Assembly: GCA_033807775.1 (NCBI GenBank)
Contig: CM066320.1
Span: 184,868,784-184,932,783 of the forward strand
Length of the DNA: 64,000 bases
Direction: 5' to 3'
From: Saussurea involucrata
Lineage: Eukaryota; Streptophyta; Magnoliopsida; Asterales; Asteraceae
Of the stretch, positions 13,289-24,994 are shown in pieces (the stretch's first letter is position 1; every line of letters starts with the position of its first letter). Made by a program: the position numbers and the translations under genes. The notes under the pieces were generated by a model. It did no database searches and was not told the origin of the DNA. It saw only the letters and a program-made list of their open reading frames with translations.

Positions 13289-15997
13289 ATCTCCCCCTTT
13301 GAATTGAAGTTCGATTTGGCGAGTGTTCGCGACATATCTTTTTCGGAGCGCGAAGTGAACCTCGAACCATCTGATAGCACGGCGGTAGTCGATGCGTTCT
13401 TCAACCATCTCCAAGGCATTCCGAGTAGTTATTTCATTCGGATTAGGAACATACGAAACCCTTGGATTTTCAGACTCGTGCTGAATGATCTTTCGAAGAG
13501 CATCTCGAACTTTGAGGAGTGTGCCATCGCAGAATCTGTCTACCTGACTGAAACGCAGAAACTTCTTTTCGTTATGTTCGTTGTTGTAGACTATCCCAAA
13601 TTCAGGTTCTAGAAGCAGAGAGTTCTCGGGATACATCTTCAACTCAGGAGTATTCAGATTCGGCCTTATCAGATTTACCTTCTTTGCCTTGTTCTCGATA
13701 GCCATTTGAATATCCGTTAGATATGACATCATAATGGTACGGACCAGGTATTGACGAACAGCTTCGAGCGCCTTTGTAACTTCAAGCGGTCGGATGGTTC
13801 TTGTACGAAGGTCTTTCAGAATAGCCAGGAAGTCGAACGGTCGGAGGTGCTGGAAGTCGGCTTCAGAGAATTTCCATTCATTCCCATCTTCACGTCGGAC
13901 AGTAAATACTGGGTAGACGATTTTCATGATGCGTCTTGAATGGATGTTAAGTACCTCTATGATCTGATGCTTGGTTCTGACTTGGCTGACTGGAAGACAC
14001 CGCTGCATTGCGCTGATATAACGCCCTTGGTATTCGGGGTTGAGGTTGTAAATATCAAGGCAAAAGGTTGGCTCGATCGGGCGAAGCTTGTGGACGAACA
14101 ACTTCTTCAAAGATTCCTCCAGATGATGAGGGGGAGGAAGATCAGAAGATGTCGTTTGCAGAGGAGTTGTCGGAATATTGCCAGTAGTAGTTTCAGGTCT
14201 TGTTGAAGTTCCAGTGGGTTGAGCATAGTGAATGGGAGAAGTACCATAAAAATTCTGTAGCAGGAACTGATCATAATCAATATTGTCATCGTCATCAGTA
14301 GGGAAAACCAAGTTAACTTGTAGATTTGCGGCACTGGCGGCTTTTTCATACCATGCATCTTCGGTCTCCGGGTTGGCTTCGCAGTCTGGATCTATCATAT
14401 CCAATAACAGTCTGTCTGATGAGTCAAAATCAGTCAATTCATGTGTTGAACCCTCAGGCTTTCCAACCGTCGGGTCTTCATCATCTGATATTTCCATGTC
14501 GATTACCATCTCGGCTAATGGCAACTCGGCTTCAGGTTCGGCGTCGGTTGTTGTTGCCGCAGTTGTTGGTTCCAGTTGAACCACAGTTGTCGTTTCTGTG
14601 AGGACATGGGCGGTCTCAGTAGGTCTTAGTCTTTTCTCCCCCTCACGGTGATCAGGATCATCCTGGTCATCGTGTTTGCGCTTCAGACCGCCTGCTTGAC
14701 TCTTGCAGGTATCTTCGAGTGAACGGACTCTCTCGGACAGCGTTTGGAGCGCTTGGTTGTAGTCCTTAAGAGTCGAGTCAATGCTATCCAAACGAGTGGT
14801 AATGGATGATGAAGGAGCAGTGACCTGGGATTTCAGAACAGTTATCAGGTCTGCTTCGGTAGAGGCGTCAGTGTCAGATTGTTGGAGTAGCTGAGCCAAA
14901 AGCATCATCTTGAGGGTTTCCACCGAATAGTTAGGCTGAGAAGCCGGTGGAGGTGTAGGTGTGGTTTCAGCTTCGACGATCTACTCTTTGCTTTTGATTA
15001 AGCTCTTCATTTTGGCGAGATCGTCGGCGACGTGCTGCTCCATTGCCTCGCGGACAACCTTAAGGGTGTTGTCCAGGGACCCTGGTGACAGAAAGTCGGG
15101 GTGAATAACTCCGGGATCACTTAGATTACCCGTTGAGGCATCTGCCGCAGAGGCAGAGCCACCTACGTTCACAGTTGGCATAGTGGTAGTTGTGGTAGGA
15201 TTTTCGTCTGATCCTCGTGTTCCGCCAGACGGAGACACTACAGACGTTCCGATCGAGTCACGAAGTGTCTCGATTTGTTGTTCCTCATGTTGTGTCATAC
15301 CCGAAGAATGTATAATATCAAGTGGCTCTAGAATCAACTGTGCACTGAAAGAAGTCGCGACCGGGGGCTGCTGGTCGCTTATTTCAACACCAGCACTCTC
15401 CGAGTGAGAGACCGGTGGAAGTTGTGCTATATCCCCGTGAGAAACTGAAACATCTGTCTTTTGAGAGACAGATGAGTGGATAAGGGGGTTGTGCAATTGC
15501 TCTGCTGGGTCCACGGAGGCTTCTTCAATACCCCGTCGCAACGTATGAGACGGGATAGTAGATGTGGCTACCCGGATATCACTTAGTTGGGTTCGCTCAG
15601 GAGCCTCTTTATCTTTACGGCTCAATCTTTCCTGGTTCGCCTTCGAACGCAGTTCCCTCCGTCTTACATGATCTAACTCATCACCTAATACTCCCTCGGT
15701 TCTATGTCCCTGGGGAGGTCCCTTCGGCGTTAGCTGGACCATGGGATTCCCTAACTCTCGCCTATAAGCAACTACACTCGGTGCAGCGGGATCCGCGTGT
15801 GCCAGTAGGGCTTCAGTTGACAAAATCCGGATAATGATGAAGAACCTTTCCGGACCCCTTATATATGGGACAAAGTTTTCGGATGGGACATCCGGATACC
15901 CATCCGGATAGATGGGTGTCCGGAGACCTGTCCGGATACTTTGGGGATTTTGATAAAAGGATCCATGTTCTTCCATTTTCAAGAAAAACTGGGACAA
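13286..15997 (-). pseudogene. Element D extra 3' ORF (Sirevirus env-position protein), N-terminally truncated
   Basis: The protein has no enzyme motif I can recognise. It matches the ORF at 37860-42011 in element E along its length. Shared blocks are the Ser/Thr-rich segment ending in TMPTVNVGG, a coiled-coil stretch followed by GLKRKHD, and the C-terminal block with FSEADF and EPEFGIV. A single in-frame TAG at 14981-14983 splits it into 14981-15997 and 13283-14923. The first 300 or so residues of the E version are missing, replaced from 15997 by a short unrelated lead-in, so the deletion that removed pol probably ran into this gene. The reading frame runs through the purine tract and stops just inside the LTR. 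In the Sirevirus group an ORF in this position is called envelope-like; the function is unknown. Confidence 0.75.
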
Positions 15998-15999
15998 TT

Positions 16000-16340
16000 T
16001 GAATTATTGAAAGAACCTTCTCTTGCTCCCCCTCAAACTTAGCATGGGGATGGTTTGGCTCCCCCTCGAATAGTGCTAACTTGTGCAATGGAGAGTCCGA
16101 CACATAAAAACTTTTGAGCATTTAAAGAAAAATATTGTGTCGCTCCCCCTCAAATGATGAACAATAGCTGAAAAACACACAGGAGTGCCCACACACACAC
16201 AAAAACTTTTTGACAGAAGAAAGAAAAAACTGTGTGTGACGCTCCCCCTCAACAGGTGAGTAAACTTACTTGATACCTGATCATGCTCCCCCTAAACACA
16301 TGAGTAGCTCGTGAAAGCACATGTATAGACAAATCTCACG
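16000..16340 (-). other. Array of purine-tract motifs in element D
   Basis: The minus strand has five GGGGGAGC motifs at about 16024-16034, 16059-16069, 16143-16153, 16240-16250 and 16284-16294, in a stretch with no coding signature. They resemble the functional polypurine tract at 13289-13300. Multiple such tracts near the 3' end are a known trait of Sirevirus elements. Confidence 0.75.
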
Positions 16341-19300
16341 TCTTCGTAATATTGTTCCTTGTAGATCGTGAGCAGCTCCCTCATTCCGGTCATGTGTGTA
16401 GAGCATCCAGTGTCTAAGAACCACACATGACCGTCCTGCAAAACAAGTTTAGCGGACCTTGGGTACCCAGATTTGCCTGGGTCCCGGAGGGTTAGATTTC
16501 ACACCTTTCGGAGGAGCCTGTTTTGATGCAGGTTGCCTCTTAGGTGTAGTTGTAACCTTAGTAGGAGGAACTGGTTTTGGATTAGGTTTCCTCTCCTACT
16601 TTGGTTTAACTTCTGATTGGGCCCCCCGTTGAAAATGATGTTTCTTTTTGTTTTTACGGGGTTTGCGTTTGGGTGTATGATTATATATGTGATATGACCC
16701 AAACCAATCATTATTATTTATGTCATCAAAGTCATTCCAACCACACCTAGAACAACACAAACTATCGTGCGATAATTGGATCAATTGCTGAATGGAGTAA
16801 ATTTTCATCGAAAAATTAACATCCCTTTTAACAAAATCAGTCCTATGAGTCCAAGCACAATTGTTTTTGTTCATTCTAGGGTAAAAATTAGTGTTAAATG
16901 ACTTTGATGCTTCTTTCTCAATAGATTCCCTAGTTGGCCTCTTTGGTTTATCTTGTTTAGGCTGGTCGGTTTTATCTGAACCCACATTGACAACATGGTC
17001 AGTGAACTTCGAAGAAACAGGATTTTTGATAGGCAGTCGCTCGGTCTTTTGCCTCGGCTGTGATTGGTTTTGAGGAACAGGTTTAGATTTGGGAATCTCA
17101 ATCACAGCTGGGGCCTTCGTTTTAGAACAAGTACCCTTTTCAAAGTTGACTGGTCGATTGACTACAGGGGATAGAAAATCAGTATGGCTCGGAAGAGGTT
17201 TGTCGAAAGGGAACGATTCAAACTCTCCATCAGAATTGCCTTCAGAGTTCATATATTCTGAAAAATCGACTTCCGGAATTTCAGGACTTGGATTGGTCAA
17301 GGAAGGCGAGGAGTACGTTGTGCTTTCGGTTGTGTGCTTTGGGGAATTCGGTGCGGAAGCGTTTAAAAAATCATAGTTTAAATTCCTTTTAACACACTCA
17401 TCTTGAGAAACTTTACTTTCTTTCGAAGAGTTATTTCCGATTAAGGCTTTACACGAGGATGTGTCAGATGAGTTCAAGGAAAGTTCAGGTGAAATCTTCG
17501 TTATATTTTGAAGTAGGTCAAGCTGCACTTGGAGTTGACCATTTCTCATGTGCTTTTTTATCGTTTCTCTTGTCATTTCAGACAATTTAGATGAGAGCTT
17601 ATTGATTTCACCCTGAAGAGTTTCCTTTTCTTCATTTGTCACACCTTCGGTTTTCTCAGATTTGAGTTTCTCAAGTTCCTGAATTAGCACTATCTTCTCG
17701 TTTTGAAAAACAGGCCTTTCTTTCTCAAGCGACTCCTCTAACTCGACAATCTTTGCTTCCAAGATGAGAGGGGGAACATAGAGTTTAAACTCGTCCATCT
17801 CAGCCTTGGTTGCGGGTGCTTGGTCCTCATCATTTTTGGAGGAATCCTTGGGCTTAGCAACCTTGTAAGGGTCTAAGTAGTCATTTGAGAGATACTTTTT
17901 GTTCCTTTTATAGGAATAATTTAAAGGTTCATAACAAAACGGAAGTTGTATTCCTCGTTTGTGTGCGCGTTTATATTCCTCAGTTTCCTCTTCCTTTTCG
18001 GGTTCAAGAGGACCAGTCCATTGAATGGCATATTCCGGATACGTTTTATCTAACCCAAAACATGCAAAATCATACAGAGTAGGAGTTTGGTATCTTCCCT
18101 TTTCAAATAGTATGGGTTATCATATCCGATTCCCCACTCTTTGTTATAATAAGTGAACTCCTTGGGTTTATTCAGAAAGATGGTTTGATCAGTTTGACCA
18201 CTTTTGTGGAGTTTGGTTTCAAGATCAAGAATTTTAGTAACAAACTCCTTGTGCTGAATTTGAAGAGAGGAACATTGATAAACAAGTTCTTCTTTCTCAT
18301 TCATGCACTGATCAAACTGAGACTGAAGATCAGAAAATTTGGCCCTTAAATCTTTGGGTGCTATTGAAAGAATTTTGCATCTTTCCTTTAACATAGCATT
18401 TTCAGACTTATGTTTTTCAGTTATTCTTGTTTGAACATCTAGCTTTTCGGTTAGTGAACTAATCTTAAGCTTTTGTTCTTTAGTGGTGGCCTTAAAGGAA
18501 TCTGCCTGGTCGGTAAAAGATTGCATTTTATTCATGAAATCTTGTTCGGAAGAATCACATACCTGACCTGTCTTCTCTTCATCAGCTGGAGAGTGATAGC
18601 CCATGAAAGCATTTGCACCATCAGTGTCGCTTTCATCATCAGAACGACCCAACCAGTAGTCATTTTCCACAAACATAGCTTCTCCAGCTTCCTTTTGCTC
18701 AACCAATGCGAGTTTTGCCTTGTAGTAGTGAGAATTCTTTACCACAGGCCTCGTACAATCTTTAGCAAAGTGACCAAGCTTTCCGCAGTTGTAACATGTC
18801 ACTGGCTCATCCTTCTTCTTACTTTCTGATTTCTCAGTCTTCTCCTTCTTCTCTGACTTCCCTTGCTCATCAGCTTTCTTCTTTCCCTCATACTTGTCCT
18901 GATGGTCATGGCGCTTGTTGGAGGAGGTGGAGTAGCGCTGATTGTTGGACGAAGGCTTCTTATAGTACTTTTGTTGTTGGAAAGATTTCGTAAGCAGAGT
19001 TATCGCTTTCTTGAAGTCAGATACTTCATCATTAGAGTCACTGTCTTCCTTTTCAGATTCGGAAGAGTTTTGCTTTTGAGCATGTTTAGAGTGATTGCTC
19101 GAAGATTTCCCTTTCTTGGAGGACATGAGTGTAATAGGATCAGCAGCTGGCTTTGAGTCAGTCTTCTTCTCGCTCAGAAGCTCATTCACTTCATCTTCGT
19201 CTTGAAGAAGTGTCTCATAGAGTTCATTGATGCCGATATTCTCTATCAAGTTGTTGTGCTTGACATGAGAAGCAAACACCTTCCATTCCGGCAGCAGTTT

Positions 19301-19906
19301 ATTGAGAAATTTGAGCGTGTTTCCTGTGTTGGAGCGAGTGATCTTATTCTTGTTCAGTTCATTAAGAAGTGAGAAGAACCATTCATAGGTCTGTGTGAGA
19401 GATTCGCCGGTGCGCTGCTTGAAACCATCGAACTTGGTTATCGCGCTGTTGATCTTTAGTTGATTTTCGACATTGCTCCCACGCATCATTCTGGCCACTT
19501 GATCCGACATACCCTTTGCCGTTTCTTTGTAGCTGTCGATAGACGTATAGATCGGGTTGGGAAGGGCTTGGACAAGATATCTCTTTGCATGCTTTTCACC
19601 TTTGATCATGCCTCTTTCATCTTCGGTCGTTTCGGTGATAGTCTTTTTCGTACTACGAGCTAGAGCAGTTGCAGTTGCTGCTATTTCATTCATCGGCCAA
19701 GGGATTGGACCATCTTCAAGAGCTCTCTTGATGTACTCGTAGTTGTCCTTGGACTCTATGAAGAGCATGAACCTGTCGCACCATTGGCTGTACTCATTTG
19801 GAAAGAGACACGGTGGTTTGGAGTCGGTGCCGATTGCAAGAGCTTCACGCGAAGTAGACATCTTTGGTTGCAACGGAGTGATCGTCAGACGAGTTGATTG
19901 ATTCAA
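16341..19906 (-). pseudogene. Element D gag and start of protease
   Basis: On the minus strand, 18050-19906 encodes the capsid-like region of a copia gag, then a CCHC knuckle (CYNCGKLGHFAKDC, near residue 390) and a long acidic and coiled-coil tail. A one-base shift near 18095 moves the frame, which then continues through 17799-18049 and the segment 16596-17798 (more coiled coil, Ser/Pro-rich linker, basic KPRKNKKKHH patch). Further small shifts near 16600 lead to the protease active-site motif WFLDTGCSTHMTG at about 16396-16436. The coding sequence ends about 25 residues later at a deletion junction, so no integrase or RT follows. A gag of more than 1100 residues is long for copia but fits the Sirevirus branch. 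The ATG at 19904-19906 is the first in frame after the primer site. Confidence 0.85.
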
Positions 19907-20495
19907 AGTATAAACCTAACGCACGGCACTAAGAGTGGAGTCCTAACGCAGGTTCTACGACTGATATGAACTAGGAATGATCTTACTGGATAGGAATCCA
20001 AATAAGATATCTGATCCGGAAAGTATGATGTACCCAGAAAGAGGACGAGTCCGGATGGAATAACACAAACGTCCGGAAACTACGGTTGTGTTGTCCGGAA
20101 ACCACGGCTGCCTTTTCCAATTCGATCGATTTTCGATTAGGGTTGCTCAAGAAGGTTCCTGAAAGATTAGAAACCCTACTAAACACAAAACTAACACTAA
20201 CCCAATCGATTTTGAAGCAAAAACAACAAGTTTTGATGATAAAAATTCGTTTTTTTATGAAGAACACTATCAAAAACTTTGAACTTAATTTGCTAAATTA
20301 ACCACTCAAACGATCGAATTGGGATGTGAAAATTTGCAGATACACTAATGGCAATAATACTAACACAACCCAATAAGCAGAATCGAACAATTTTACCAGA
20401 ATTAAGGATTTGAAAATTCAAGAATATGGCAGACGTGAAAAAGTCAAATCTTACCAGAAATCAATATGAATGCTTTGAATCGAATCCGTCCGTCT
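19907..20495 (-). other. Element D leader
   Basis: This is non-coding sequence between the primer site and gag, about 590 bases. It carries several TCCGGA motifs (20050-20100). No gene is visible. Confidence 0.6.
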
Positions 20496-20507
20496 TCTCT
20501 GATACCA
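20496..20507 (-). other. Primer-binding site of element D
   Basis: The minus strand reads TGGTATCAGAGA two bases after the LTR end, the initiator-Met tRNA complement. Confidence 0.9.
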
Positions 20508-20509
20508 AT

Positions 20510-20791
20510 TGTTTGTTCCAGATCCGTGCAACGATTATAAAATCAAATAGATAAAACAATAGAGTAAGGATTTCAATTGGTCATCTCTGATTAGCTTTCA
20601 ATATTAGAGAGAATTACAATAAGAGTGAAAGAAAGCAAATGAGACAACTAGCCTATTTTTCTAAGGCTAAGCTGCTTTATATATGGCGGGCCTGTGGTTA
20701 ACAAGCCCACGGCCCGTTCACTAATAAGGCTCAAATACAAGAATTACAAATTAAACCCTGAACTTTAATTCAACATAAATTGACCCTAACA
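20510..20791 (-). repeat. Element D 5' LTR
   Basis: It pairs with 13007-13288 and is next to the primer site at 20496-20507. TSD AGGGG follows at 20792-20796. Confidence 0.95.
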
Positions 20792-20796
20792 AGGGG

Positions 20797-21982
20797 GTTG
20801 AACATTTCTGTCCTTAAAGTCCAGAGGTTCAAAGGCTGCCACTATTGCATTACACTCATCCTCAAAAGTGTCATCACTCTCAGTGTCAGAGTGCTCACTC
20901 TTACTCCCCACTATGATGACTGTTTCAAAACTCGGGGTACAATAAATCGAACTCAAAGCAAAACATTCTTCGGTTTCTATAAACTTAAGGGACTTGAAGA
21001 CATTGAATGTTACCTCTTGGTCATGGACCCTCATAGTGAGTTCCCCTTTGTGCACATCGATCAAAGTACGTCCGGTTTCAAGAAACGGACGTCCTAAGAT
21101 GATTGGGATATCTTTATCGGCCTCATAATCTAGAATTAGAAAATCGCCAAGGAAGATAAATTTATCCACTTGGACCAAAATGTCTTCTATTTTTCCTTTG
21201 GGGTAGGCAATGGATCGGTCTGCTAGTTGTAATGTCACGGTTGTGGGTCTAGCCTCTCCAATACCTAACTTGTTAAAAATGGACAACGGCATCAAGTTTA
21301 TACTAGCTCCCAAATCACAAAGTGCTTGACCTACTTCTTGTCCTCCTATCGTACATGGAATGGTGAAACTATCCGGGTCTTTCAACTTAGGCGGAATCTT
21401 TCTAGTGATGAGGGCACTACATTCCTTGGTCAAAGTCATAGTCTCAAACTCACCCAACTTCCTTTTTTTGTTCAAAATATCTTTCAAAAATTTAACATAG
21501 CTTGGCATTTGCTCGAGGGCCTCTACCAAGGGTATGTTAATGTGAAGTTGTTTAAAAATGTCTAAGAATTTTTTGAATTGAACATCGACATTTTTAGTCT
21601 TCATTCTTTCAGGAAAAGGCACACTTCGTGGATCAATTTGAGTTTGCTGTGGTGTTAGCTTTGGAATAGTAGGTTTTGGTATGGGTCCAAAAGTGGGGAG
21701 CTCAGGGATGTCGGTCCTCACTGTGGGTTTGCCAGTGACTTGAGGAGTGGCCAATGTGGTTTTAGGGACAGTGGGTATTTGAGCCGAATCATCAGAATCA
21801 AAAATAATATCTTTCAGATCCTTTCCACTCCTAAGCGTTATGGACTTGACATGTTCTTTTCCTTTTACCTTAGCTTGTTCGGTGTCACTAGGTAACGTAC
21901 CTGGCGGTCTATTCTTAACTTCGACGGCTAGTTGTCCTACTTGAGTCTCTATGTTCCTAATGGCTGCTTGAGTTTGATTCAT
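20797..21982 (-). CDS. Athila gag C-terminus and aspartic protease (fragment)
   Basis: This is the Athila frame upstream of RT on the minus strand. It has a spacer beginning near MNQTQAAIRNIETQVGQLA, a TLRSGKDL block, and the retropepsin-like domain with LCDLGASINLMPLSIFNKLG as its active-site loop, followed by LQLADRSI and ILGRPFL. It is open for about 395 codons. At 20797 it runs into element D; its continuation is at 13001 on the other side of D. A frame change near 21985 separates it from gag. It would cut the Gag-Pol polyprotein in the virus-like particle. The domain assignment is firm; activity is unlikely because the reading frame is split. Confidence 0.88.
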
Positions 21983-23289
21983 GAAACCTTTGAGAATTGA
22001 TTCGATTGATGGTTGAGTCTCAGTTGGTTGAGTGGGTCGTGGTTGGAACTGTTGTGAGGACTGCCATTGGTGAAAGGGATGCCCACTGTGATGTTGTTGA
22101 AATCCAGGGGGTTTTGTGGTCTTTGCTGGACATGACTCGCCCCATGGGGTTGGAGTCCTGGATTACCAGCCCAAGAGAAATTCGGGTGATTTCTCCAACC
22201 TGGATTATAGGTTTGTGAATATGGGTTGTTCCTCGGGTTGGTTCCTATAACATTAACGGACTCGGGATTTGCTGGACAATAGTCAAAAACATGTTCTTCT
22301 CCACAGAGGGAACAATTCTCAGGGAGATGTATTGCGGAATTGACTTGGCCTCTATTTGGATTCAAAACTAATTTAGTCAAGGCCACTAATTGCGCATTCA
22401 TGGTTTTGAGTGCCTCGGAATCAATGGTGTTGGTCTTTGGCACGGGTGCTCTCAGATTTGACCACTCGGTGTTGTTGTTGGACACTTTTTCTAAGATTTG
22501 ATATCCTTCATTGTAAGTCTTACTCGTGGATGTTCCACCAACTGTTGCATCTAAGATGATTTTGGCTGCATTGGAAAGACCATTGTAAAAGGTCTCCAAT
22601 TGGATGCAATGTGGGATGCCGTGATGTAGGCACTTTCGAAGTAAATCTTTAAATCGTTCCCATGCATCCAAAACAACCTCATCTTCTTATTGCCTGAACA
22701 AAATAATATCATTTCGAAACCTTACATTCCTCGTAGGAGGAAAGTATTTTTGTAAAAATTTGTCAGCAAGTTCTTGCCAAGTGGTTATCGAGTGAGGTGC
22801 ATGTGAGTTCAGCCAAGCCTTTGCCTTATCCCTTAATGTAAAAGGGAAAAGCCTTAGCCTTAACGCTTCATCACTCACACCTTGCAATTGAAAGGAATCC
22901 GTCATTTCCAAAAAAGATTTTAAGTGCGAGTGTGGATCCTCAGATGGTGACCCTCCACATTGACCCATGGCTTGGATCATTTGAAACATCACCGGTTTGA
23001 TTTCAAAATGTGTTGCAACAATGTTGGGCCTTAAAATCCCGGAGCTTAAGTCACTAGCTCCGGAAGTAGCATAGTCCCGTATTTTTCGATCTTTGCTATC
23101 GACAATCGTCACTGTGGTCTCCACTAATGGTGGTGGGTTGACGGGTCTTTCACCTGCCACACCTGCCATGTTTACAGTGGGGTTCACAGGGGGTTGTCGA
23201 TCTGTGTTTCTGTCTTTACGTCTCCTTCGAAAAGTTTTCTCTATTTCAAGATCGATTGGTACCAAAGGTCCGTATTGTTGCCTTGGCAT
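21979..23289 (-). pseudogene. Athila gag
   Basis: The capsid-type gag domain lies in 22690-23289 (about 200 codons, with DPHSHLKSFLEMTD and WQELADKFLQKYFPP). An in-frame TAA at 22687-22689 interrupts it, and the same frame continues at once with LDAWERFKDLLRKC and the rest of the domain down to 21979. A zinc knuckle CSLCGEEHVFDYC lies near 22280-22320. A further frame change near 21985 breaks the link to the protease frame. Gag forms the particle shell and packages the RNA. The start at 23287-23289 is the first ATG after the primer site, about 80 bases downstream, as usual for Athila. Confidence 0.9.
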
Positions 23290-23368
23290 GCAACACGAAC
23301 AGCTTAGAAAAACGAGTTACTCGGGCTCGAACAAAAAACTAATGTATTGAGATTTAAAATCACGCCAG

Positions 23369-23386
23369 TCCCCGGCAACATCGCCA
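23369..23386 (-). other. Athila primer-binding site (Asp tRNA)
   Basis: The minus strand reads TGGCGATGTTGCCGGGGA, which differs at two positions from the usual Asp-tRNA complement TGGCGCCGTTGCCGGGGA used by Athila elements. It lies six bases inside the 5' LTR. Confidence 0.85.
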
Positions 23387-23392
23387 AAAACG

Positions 23393-24989
23393 TGGTACGT
23401 GCGAAATATATGATTTAATCGCAGTGGGTTGCAAACTGTCCACAGTGGGAAGTGCAAGTGTACACTGACCACTATGATCGTCACAGCAAGTAATAGTTGG
23501 TAAAATACCAGAATCGAATCCACATGGACTGGGCAATCAAGACAATACGGTTCTCATGAGCTCCTTTTACAGGTTTCAATTACAGAAGAAGCAATATTTT
23601 GGTTTGTTTGGTGAAATGCTACTTTAACGATTTTACTTAAGATTTAAAAGAAGGAATGTAGGTTAGATTTTCCCTAGATTTTATATTAAATACCTGATCC
23701 TAAAAATGATCCGTGTACTTGAGGTGGACATTTTCGCTAGAAAAGCCCAGTTACAAAATACTCACACCTTTAGGTAAAAATCTCATACTCTTAGTACTTA
23801 TTGTTTTGTCAATGGTAATCTCAAAATGGACATTTTCAGGTCTCGATGGAATGTGTAGAGACAAATACTCTAAGTGTTTTAAATACACCAACTAGCTTGC
23901 CTACTACTCTAGTGGGTTGAGATTAGCTCACAGTGTCGACCTCACTTTCGCAAGTGTCATAAGAATTCTTTCGAATCCCCTAGCATCATCCAAGCTCGTG
24001 TCACTGCATTCTACTCATTTCTGAGTTAAGAACTAGACTTTAGATCCTTACAAGTGATCGGCTTGTTCGCATCATTGGGCAATAATTGAGAGTGAATGAC
24101 CAAAACAACAAATATTCCAAGTATAAAGATTACTCAAGCATTTTCTCTAAAATCCAGGTACTTCTCCTTCCTACATCCCAAGGGATGCTTAGCCCATAAT
24201 TACTGAAGTAAAGAAAACAAAAGATGAAGATTTGCACATAAGTAAACTGAAAGTGGCTTGTATTAAAACCGCAGTGGGGAACGAGGGTACGTCACTGCCA
24301 CTAATTAACGATTATACTAGAAATTGGAAATACTGAAATTTAAAGATCTACTGCAGTAAATTAAAGAACTAACTACAACTAAGCTTTTACTAGAAGTGGT
24401 AGTTAGAGATATGAAGGATGAATTAAATGAACCCCAACTCCTCTTTATATACTAAGAGGAAAGGTTGGGTTTTACAAAAGATGGGTTTTATCTAGAGAAT
24501 AAGGACTGAAGATAGAAAGCATAAAATTCAGCTTATTTGTGCAGCACTTCTATCCACAAGCTTGTAGTTCTTTTACCCATTGGACCCATCACCTTTTCCA
24601 AAAAGTCCACTTAAAGTACCATGGGTTTTATTAAACAATTCACCTTGCCATGCTTTTAGGAACATGCTTGTACTTCTCAATCCCATGCCTTCTGCCAATT
24701 GAACCTTCTATTCTCCATACTTTTACCTTCAAGCTAAGATTTGATTTCCTTTTGTCTTCTTCTTTTCTCGGCAGTGGGGTCCGGAGTGGGCACTCCACAA
24801 GTCACTGCAGGTATTTCGTGAAAAAGCAACAAAATACTACCAAATGGTTTATAAAAACTATGGTTCACTCTTTTTGCTCATTTTTATGAATATTACCAAG
24901 AATGGGGGTTTTGAGAAGTGAAATGGCTAAAATTTGACAAAATAAAATAAAAATAAAAGGAAATAATAACTCTAAAAATAGAGTTATCA
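23393..24989 (-). repeat. Athila 5' LTR
   Basis: It pairs with 4956-6552. TSD GCATG follows at 24990-24994. Confidence 0.95.
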
Positions 24990-24994
24990 GCATG

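Larger units (their letters stand above)
13007..20791 (-). mobile_element. Copia element D, Sirevirus-like, pol-deleted
   Basis: Two 282-bp LTRs (13007-13288 and 20510-20791) start TG and end CA and are flanked by AGGGG (13002-13006 and 20792-20796). On the minus strand the element has an initiator-Met primer site, a very long gag, the first residues of protease, an array of purine tracts, an extra 3' ORF and a polypurine tract. Integrase, RT and RNase H are absent, so it is non-autonomous. I count 7 differences between its LTRs (about 2.5 percent). It sits between the protease and RT parts of Athila pol. Confidence 0.93.
4956..24989 (-). mobile_element. Athila-type Ty3/gypsy retrotransposon, complete but decayed
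   Basis: The element has two 1597-bp LTRs (4956-6552 and 23393-24989) that begin TG and end CA, flanked by a perfect 5-bp duplication GCATG (4951-4955 and 24990-24994). On the minus strand the order is LTR, Asp-tRNA primer site, gag, protease, RT, RNase H, integrase, an env-position ORF, polypurine tract, LTR. This order, the LTR start TGATAAC and the protein motifs are those of the Athila lineage. Without the nested copia element at 13007-20791 it is about 12.2 kb, in the usual range. By hand I count about 38 LTR differences (about 2.4 percent). Every coding segment has a stop or a frameshift, so it is not autonomous now. Confidence 0.93.

Noticed and set aside
13277..13612. Plus-strand frame next to the D LTR as a host gene
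   Set aside because: It is the complement of the C-terminus of the D extra ORF, which has a homologue in element E on the true strand.
18473..19156. Hydrophobic plus-strand frames that look like membrane proteins
   Set aside because: They are the complement of the Glu/Lys-rich coiled-coil part of D gag; reverse complements of such codons give Leu/Phe/Ser.
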